From Emticicia sp943368675 (GTDB lineage Bacteria > Bacteroidota > Bacteroidia > Cytophagales > Spirosomataceae), in the NCBI GenBank assembly GCA_943368675.1, contig CALRLN020000155.1:1-10592 (forward strand): DNA of 10,592 nt, written 5' to 3'. A program made the position numbers and the translations under genes. Positions 7,684 through 10,592 of the stretch are shown here, piece by piece (within the stretch, counting starts at the first letter, position 1; each line of letters opens with the position of its first letter). The notes under the pieces were generated by a model that worked only from the letters and a program-made list of their open reading frames with translations, was not told the origin of the DNA and did not search any database.

Positions 7684-7938
7684 AGCTATATAATTGGGTT
7701 TATAATTCTGCGACGAATATATAAGTTTAGTAGTATATTATTCAAAAAAAACTACATAAATGGAGCAGATTATTGACGGAATGGCAATTTTGCGAATATT
7801 TTAAAATTTTTCCAACCTTTTCACTTTACACCGTATCCTAGTAGTAAATGTAGAGAATTTTAAACAAAACCGGATGGAATGGTTTTAGAATATAATTCTT
7901 CATGCATGAAAGATACTTTAAAAATTAAAAAGAATTTT
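7684..7938. other. AT-rich divergent intergenic region
   Basis: These 255 bases separate the divergent AIM24-family and lipoprotein genes. I saw no RNA gene or strong hairpin. The partial promoter-like strings CAATTTTG (7785-7792, plus) and TAGTTTTT (7754-7747, minus) each miss one consensus base and lack a -33 partner, so no promoter is called. The lipoprotein frame is open upstream to 7879, but the residues there do not look like a signal sequence. Confidence 0.5.
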
Positions 7939-8358
7939 ATGAAAAGGTTAATGGTGATTATGATGGTTGCGGTAGCGACAGCATGTTCAAAAGATGAGGT
8001 GACAGAGCCTAAGGCTTCGTTAGGTAGTACAATTGAAACAGCATATTCAAAAGCAGTAGTATTGCAGGAAGGTGTTGAGGTAAAAGTCACAAAAATAGAA
8101 GATAGCCGTTGTCCTAAAAGCGTTGTATGTGTTTGGGCAGGTATGGTAAAAGTATTTTTTAGCGTAAGCGAGGGCAATACTACCAAAGAGGCTGTGGTTG
8201 AAATATTGGGTGACCAATCAAAACCGCCAAAAACTACAGTAGAACTAAACGGTACTACTTACGTGATTGAAGTTTCTGATGTTTCTCCTTATCCTCAGAC
8301 TCCGGATCCAATCAGTTTGCAGGATTACAAAATCAGTTTCACAATCAAGAAAGCTTAA
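7939..8358 (+). CDS. small lipoprotein with SRCP...CVWAG motif
   Basis: From the ATG at 7939 the product is 139 residues. It starts MKRLMVIMMVAVATAC, a textbook lipoprotein signal with lipobox VATAC and acylated C16. Starts at 7879 or 7906 would bury this signal behind 20 or 11 polar residues, so 7939 is chosen. The residues after the cysteine, S-K-D-E, resemble the K-(D/E)2 lipoprotein export signal described for Bacteroidota surface lipoproteins, so the protein may face outward. The mature part is a short beta-rich domain containing DSRCPKSVVCVWAG (residues 56-68), with C58 and C64 likely forming a disulfide. I recall similar SRCP...C.WAG motifs in uncharacterised bacterial proteins but know no function. 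The gene converges with the YtxH-like gene and ends at a shared hairpin. Confidence 0.85.
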   Translation: MKRLMVIMMVAVATACSKDEVTEPKASLGSTIETAYSKAVVLQEGVEVKVTKIEDSRCPKSVVCVWAGMVKVFFSVSEGNTTKEAVVEILGDQSKPPKTTVELNGTTYVIEVSDVSPYPQTPDPISLQDYKISFTIKKA

Positions 8359-8361
8359 TTA

Positions 8362-8402
8362 AAAAAACAAAGGCTAACTTTTCGGGTTAGCCTTTGTTTT
8401 TT
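8362..8402. terminator. bidirectional terminator hairpin
   Basis: A perfect 17-bp stem (8362-8378 with 8386-8402) with a 7-base loop has A-rich and T-rich outer ends, so each strand reads as a GC-containing stem followed by T's. It begins three bases after the lipoprotein stop and covers the last two bases of the YtxH-like stop codon. It therefore serves both convergent genes. Confidence 0.9.
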
Positions 8403-8706
8403 AAGCCTGTGGTTCGCTTGGCGGTGGCGTTGTTGTATCGTGAGGCTTATTGCCGAATAAATCCTGCAAGAACTTTTCAGCACCCGGAAAATACTGCTTC
8501 AGGGCTTCTGCACCTTCAGTTTTCAGTTTTTCAAAGTATTCAGGTGCTTTATCAATTGCCTGTTCGGCTTCGCCCTTAAACTGATTGCCTTTTTCTTTCA
8601 AATCGGCCAATGCTTTTTCTCCTTCTTCGGTCTGTAAATATTTGTGTAAGGCTACACCCGCGGCTGCTCCCAGTACGAATGTGGCTAAGTGTTTTGCATT
8701 TACCAT
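8401..8706 (-). CDS. YtxH-like small membrane-anchored protein
   Basis: This 101-residue protein has an N-terminal hydrophobic, glycine/alanine-rich segment (about residues 8-23, ATFVLGAAAGVALHKYL). A charged, probably helical or coiled-coil region rich in Lys and Glu follows to about residue 85, then a proline/threonine tail (TTTPPPSEPQA). This is the layout of YtxH-domain proteins, often linked to stress responses, but no activity is known and the resemblance is one of architecture rather than motif. The stop codon lies inside the shared terminator stem. It is divergent from the DUF218 gene. A near-consensus -7 box, TAATTTCG on the minus strand (8749-8742), lies 36 bases upstream but has poor -33 spacing. 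Confidence 0.75.
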   Translation of the reverse strand: MVNAKHLATFVLGAAAGVALHKYLQTEEGEKALADLKEKGNQFKGEAEQAIDKAPEYFEKLKTEGAEALKQYFPGAEKFLQDLFGNKPHDTTTPPPSEPQA

Positions 8707-8786
8707 TGTCTTAATTGATTTGTTGTTAAACTAACTTCTGACGAAATTAGGCAATAAAAGTATCAATAATTTATGACGATAATCAT

Positions 8787-8794
8787 TAATTTTG
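8787..8794 (+). promoter_or_regulatory. candidate -7 promoter box for the DUF218 gene
   Basis: TAATTTTG matches the Bacteroidota -7 consensus TAnnTTTG exactly and lies 24 bases before the ATG at 8819, giving a leader of under 20 bases. No TTG occurs at the expected -33 distance, so support is partial. Confidence 0.4.
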
Positions 8795-8818
8795 CCCATA
8801 GGTAAAAAATCCGGATAA

Positions 8819-9487
8819 ATGGCTGAAAACCTTATTGACAATTACGCACGTCTGTTATTTGATTATCATTTTCTTAAACAACCGCTAAAAAAAGCTGATT
8901 GTATTTTTGTATTAGGCAGCCATGACCCAAGTGTAGCAGACTATGCTGCCCAGCTATATAACGAGGGTTTTGCACCTTATATTATTTTTTCCGGCGGAGT
9001 GATACGGCCTGCAGGTGAATTAAGAAATACTGTACCCAAAACCGAAGCTGAGGCGTTTTTTGATATTGCCATAAGTAAAGGCGTGCCTGCCGAGGCTATT
9101 TTCTTGGAAAACGATGCTACCAATACAGGAGAGAATTTTATACTGACCAAAAGATTGTTAGAAGAGCGTAATCTGCCTTTTAAAAGTTTTATTCTGGTCC
9201 AGAAACCGTATATGATTCGCCGGACGTACGCTACAGCAATGGTTCAGTTTAAAGAATTTGAGTTTAGTGTTTCGGCTTTGCCAGATACCTATGATTCTTA
9301 CTTAGAACGTTGTCTGGCAGGCGGCATTACCAGGGAGCGGGTAATCAGCAATATGACAGGCGATTTGCAAAGATTGAAGATTTATCCTGACAAAGGATTT
9401 CTGATTCCTATGGATATACCTGATGATGTCTGGTATGCCTATGAAAGATTACTCGAGCTGGGTTTTGAAGGGCGTATGGCCGTATAA
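8819..9487 (+). CDS. DUF218/YdcF family protein
   Basis: This 222-residue protein is a member of the DUF218 (ElyC/SanA/YdcF) family. The Rossmann-like N-terminal core shows DCIFVLGSHDPSVADYAAQL (residues 27-46), then YIIFSGGV (54-61). The conserved TEAEAF (75-80) and ENDATNTGENF (97-107) line the predicted active or ligand pocket. Unlike SanA/ElyC it has no membrane segment or signal, so it is likely cytosolic, as in E. coli YdcF, which is reported to bind S-adenosylmethionine. The biochemical reaction is not known. The gene is divergent from the YtxH-like gene and convergent with the CoA-binding gene, and appears to be transcribed alone. Confidence 0.88.
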   Translation: MAENLIDNYARLLFDYHFLKQPLKKADCIFVLGSHDPSVADYAAQLYNEGFAPYIIFSGGVIRPAGELRNTVPKTEAEAFFDIAISKGVPAEAIFLENDATNTGENFILTKRLLEERNLPFKSFILVQKPYMIRRTYATAMVQFKEFEFSVSALPDTYDSYLERCLAGGITRERVISNMTGDLQRLKIYPDKGFLIPMDIPDDVWYAYERLLELGFEGRMAV

Positions 9488-9556
9488 GTATTTTACCATT
9501 TAATAAAATCTAACGGTTAAAAGCAGGCAATTTTTCGGCTTAACAAGAATCCATTA

Positions 9557-9919
9557 CTAATATTGTCCTGTAGAAAGCATCACAAGGGTACAGGCTTCTA
9601 AAGGCTCAATCTTATTCTGAGAGAGCAGGGCTTCAAATGCGGGGTTTTCTGTGCCTGGATTAAAGATAACCCGTTTAGGTTTTAAGCCTACAATATAATC
9701 GTAATATTCCGGCTGGCGTTTTGGGCTGATATACATAGTAACGGTATCGACATCTTTCAATTCAGGCTTATTTGTCTGTATTTCTTTACCACCGATTTGT
9801 CCCTGGTCTCTACCTATAAGCTCAATTTCATGACCATGATTTAATAATCTGTTGGCAGCTAAAAAAGCATAACGTGTGGGGTCGGTGGATGCTCCTATTA
9901 CTAAGGTTTTTTTTGACAT
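9557..9919 (-). CDS. CoA-binding domain protein (Rossmann fold)
   Basis: This 120-residue protein matches the small stand-alone CoA_binding_2 family, as in YccU-like proteins. The nucleotide-binding start is KTLVIGASTDPTRYAFLA (residues 4-21). The family pattern continues with IGGKEIQT (42-49), VTMYISPKRQPEY, and RVIFNPGTENPAFEALL in the C-terminal half. A cysteine in EACTLVML near the end is a position often conserved in the family. The role is unknown; related domains bind CoA in succinyl-CoA synthetase-like enzymes, but no catalytic domain is attached here. The ATG at 9919 fits the fold start. The gene converges with the DUF218 gene. Confidence 0.88.
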   Translation of the reverse strand: MSKKTLVIGASTDPTRYAFLAANRLLNHGHEIELIGRDQGQIGGKEIQTNKPELKDVDTVTMYISPKRQPEYYDYIVGLKPKRVIFNPGTENPAFEALLSQNKIEPLEACTLVMLSTGQY

Positions 9920-9998
9920 TATTTTTATATTTATACCATCTCAACATTTATGCAAACGGCTTTTGTTCCTTAATTTTATATTAAAACTATATTATAAA

Positions 9999-10024
9999 AA
10001 CAATTTTTTGTACAAAATGTTGTT
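9999..10024. promoter_or_regulatory. 26-bp near-palindrome, possible operator
   Basis: The sequence is symmetric about TTTTGTACAAAA (10006-10017, a perfect 12-bp palindrome). The outer arms AACAA and TTGTT also pair, with only one mismatch and one G-T between. It lies in the divergent region between the CoA-binding and NUMOD4/HNH-like genes, about 80 bases upstream of the former and 110 upstream of the latter. Without a following T-tract or a gene end nearby, an operator is more likely than a terminator. The binding protein is unknown. Confidence 0.4.
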
Positions 10025-10133
10025 ATTATGCGAAGATAATCCTAACTGTTGAGAGTTATTCCCGATTTCCTGCTGGCATACTTTTTTACGTAGATTGGAT
10101 ATAGTTAAGATTAACAATTATATAATTTTTGTG

Positions 10134-10592
10134 ATGAATAGAGGACTGAACAGTGAAAAAAATGCTCTATGGGCAGAACGATGGACACCAGTTGTCATTG
10201 ATGTGGAAGGAGTCGAAAACCCGCCTCGTTATGAGGTCTCAAATTTTGGCCGGCTCCGTAGCTTGCAAAACGATGCCAAAGGTACAATTATCAAAGGCTC
10301 GGTGATTCAGGGTTACAGGTCTCTGAACGTAAGATTACCTAAAGGGAAAACCTTCAATCGCTATATTCACAAATTAGTGGCAGAAACTTTCGTAAAAAGA
10401 GACAGTCTTGACCATAAGTTTGTTATTCATCTTGACTATGACAAAATGAATAATCATTTTGAAAACCTGAAATGGGTAACCAAAGATGAAATGGTAGAGC
10501 ACAACCGCGAAAACCCCGCAGTAAAGAATAAGCCGATTCCGAGAAATACGAAGAATTATAAACTGACTGAAACGAAGGTCAGAATGATAAAA
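10134..10592 (+). CDS. NUMOD4/HNH endonuclease-like protein, 3' end missing
   Basis: The frame opens at the ATG at 10134 (a GTG codon sits directly before it) and stays open for 153 codons to the right edge. Residues 17-68 form a NUMOD4 domain: W17, the YEVSNFGRLRSL signature at 33-44, then GYRSLNVRL at 60-68. An HNH_3-like region follows with IHKLVAETF at 78-86, VIHLDYDKMNNHFENLKWVT at 97-116 and an EMVEHN tail. The usual asparagine before the first histidine (NH) is isoleucine here (I98-H99), while H99, the NN pair and the NLKWVT helix remain. The sequence then reads NYKLTETKVRMIK, resembling the start of a helix-turn-helix unit. NUMOD4-HNH proteins are classically phage or intron homing nucleases. 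There is no phage context here, so it may be a chromosomal DNA-binding protein; this is inference. Confidence 0.85.
   Translation, partial: MNRGLNSEKNALWAERWTPVVIDVEGVENPPRYEVSNFGRLRSLQNDAKGTIIKGSVIQGYRSLNVRLPKGKTFNRYIHKLVAETFVKRDSLDHKFVIHLDYDKMNNHFENLKWVTKDEMVEHNRENPAVKNKPIPRNTKNYKLTETKVRMIK

Noticed and set aside
8774..8787. ATGA...TCAT dyad upstream of the DUF218 gene
   Set aside because: Four-base arms are expected by chance in AT-rich spacer DNA.
9516..9544. Hairpin between the convergent DUF218 and CoA-binding genes (GTTAAAAGC with GGCTTAAC)
   Set aside because: The pairing needs a two-base bulge and leaves only about seven pairs around a large loop, which is too weak to call a terminator.
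10121..10131. TATAATTTTTG as a promoter -7 box for the NUMOD4/HNH-like gene
   Set aside because: It has one base too many for TAnnTTTG, and it lies so close to the ATG that transcription would start inside the gene.
1..10592. Mobile element, CRISPR array, prophage or defence system
   Set aside because: No transposase, integrase, terminal inverted repeats, regularly spaced repeats or defence gene cluster was seen. The lone NUMOD4/HNH-like gene is not enough to call a mobile region.

Overview
The window looks like ordinary chromosome from a low-GC member of the Bacteroidota, most likely the Cytophagales. The evidence is indirect. Start codons lack Shine-Dalgarno sequences, promoter-like matches fit the Bacteroidota TTTG / TAnnTTTG pattern, and the gene families are typical of the group: a TIGR00266/AIM24 protein, a Tat-like signal on a sugar isomerase, a CSKDE lipoprotein, and a NUMOD4/HNH-like protein. 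I see no rRNA, tRNA, CRISPR array, insertion sequence or prophage block.

Left part (1-3357, minus strand). Read in the direction of transcription, plsY (glycerol-3-phosphate acyltransferase, phospholipid synthesis) comes first. It is followed by an M20 zinc dipeptidase and, only 8 bases later, by an FAD-linked D-lactate/glycolate-type dehydrogenase that runs off the left edge. The last two are almost certainly cotranscribed. The dipeptidase has a plausible promoter of its own in the 138-base gap after plsY.

Middle part. A 467-base AT-rich divergent intergenic region (3358-3824) separates plsY from a plus-strand pair: a MATE efflux protein and rnhB (RNase HII), coupled by an ATGA overlap. A perfect 11-bp hairpin closes this pair and faces the convergent minus-strand gene for an exported TIM-barrel sugar phosphate isomerase/epimerase-like protein. 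Upstream of that lies another minus-strand gene, of the AIM24/TIGR00266 family, with its own strong terminator.

Right part. A small plus-strand lipoprotein with a paired-cysteine SRCP...CVWAG motif converges on a YtxH-like small membrane protein. They share a 17-bp perfect hairpin. Divergent from the YtxH gene is a DUF218/YdcF-type protein, which converges with a small CoA-binding-fold protein. A 215-base divergent region carrying a 26-bp near-palindrome then leads to a NUMOD4/HNH-like gene that runs off the right edge.

The genes are mostly unrelated housekeeping, envelope and transport functions arranged in one- to three-gene units. I found no convincing undescribed multigene system. The most interesting items are the NUMOD4/HNH protein with an altered catalytic region and its upstream palindrome, the possibly surface-exposed lipoprotein, and the exported epimerase.
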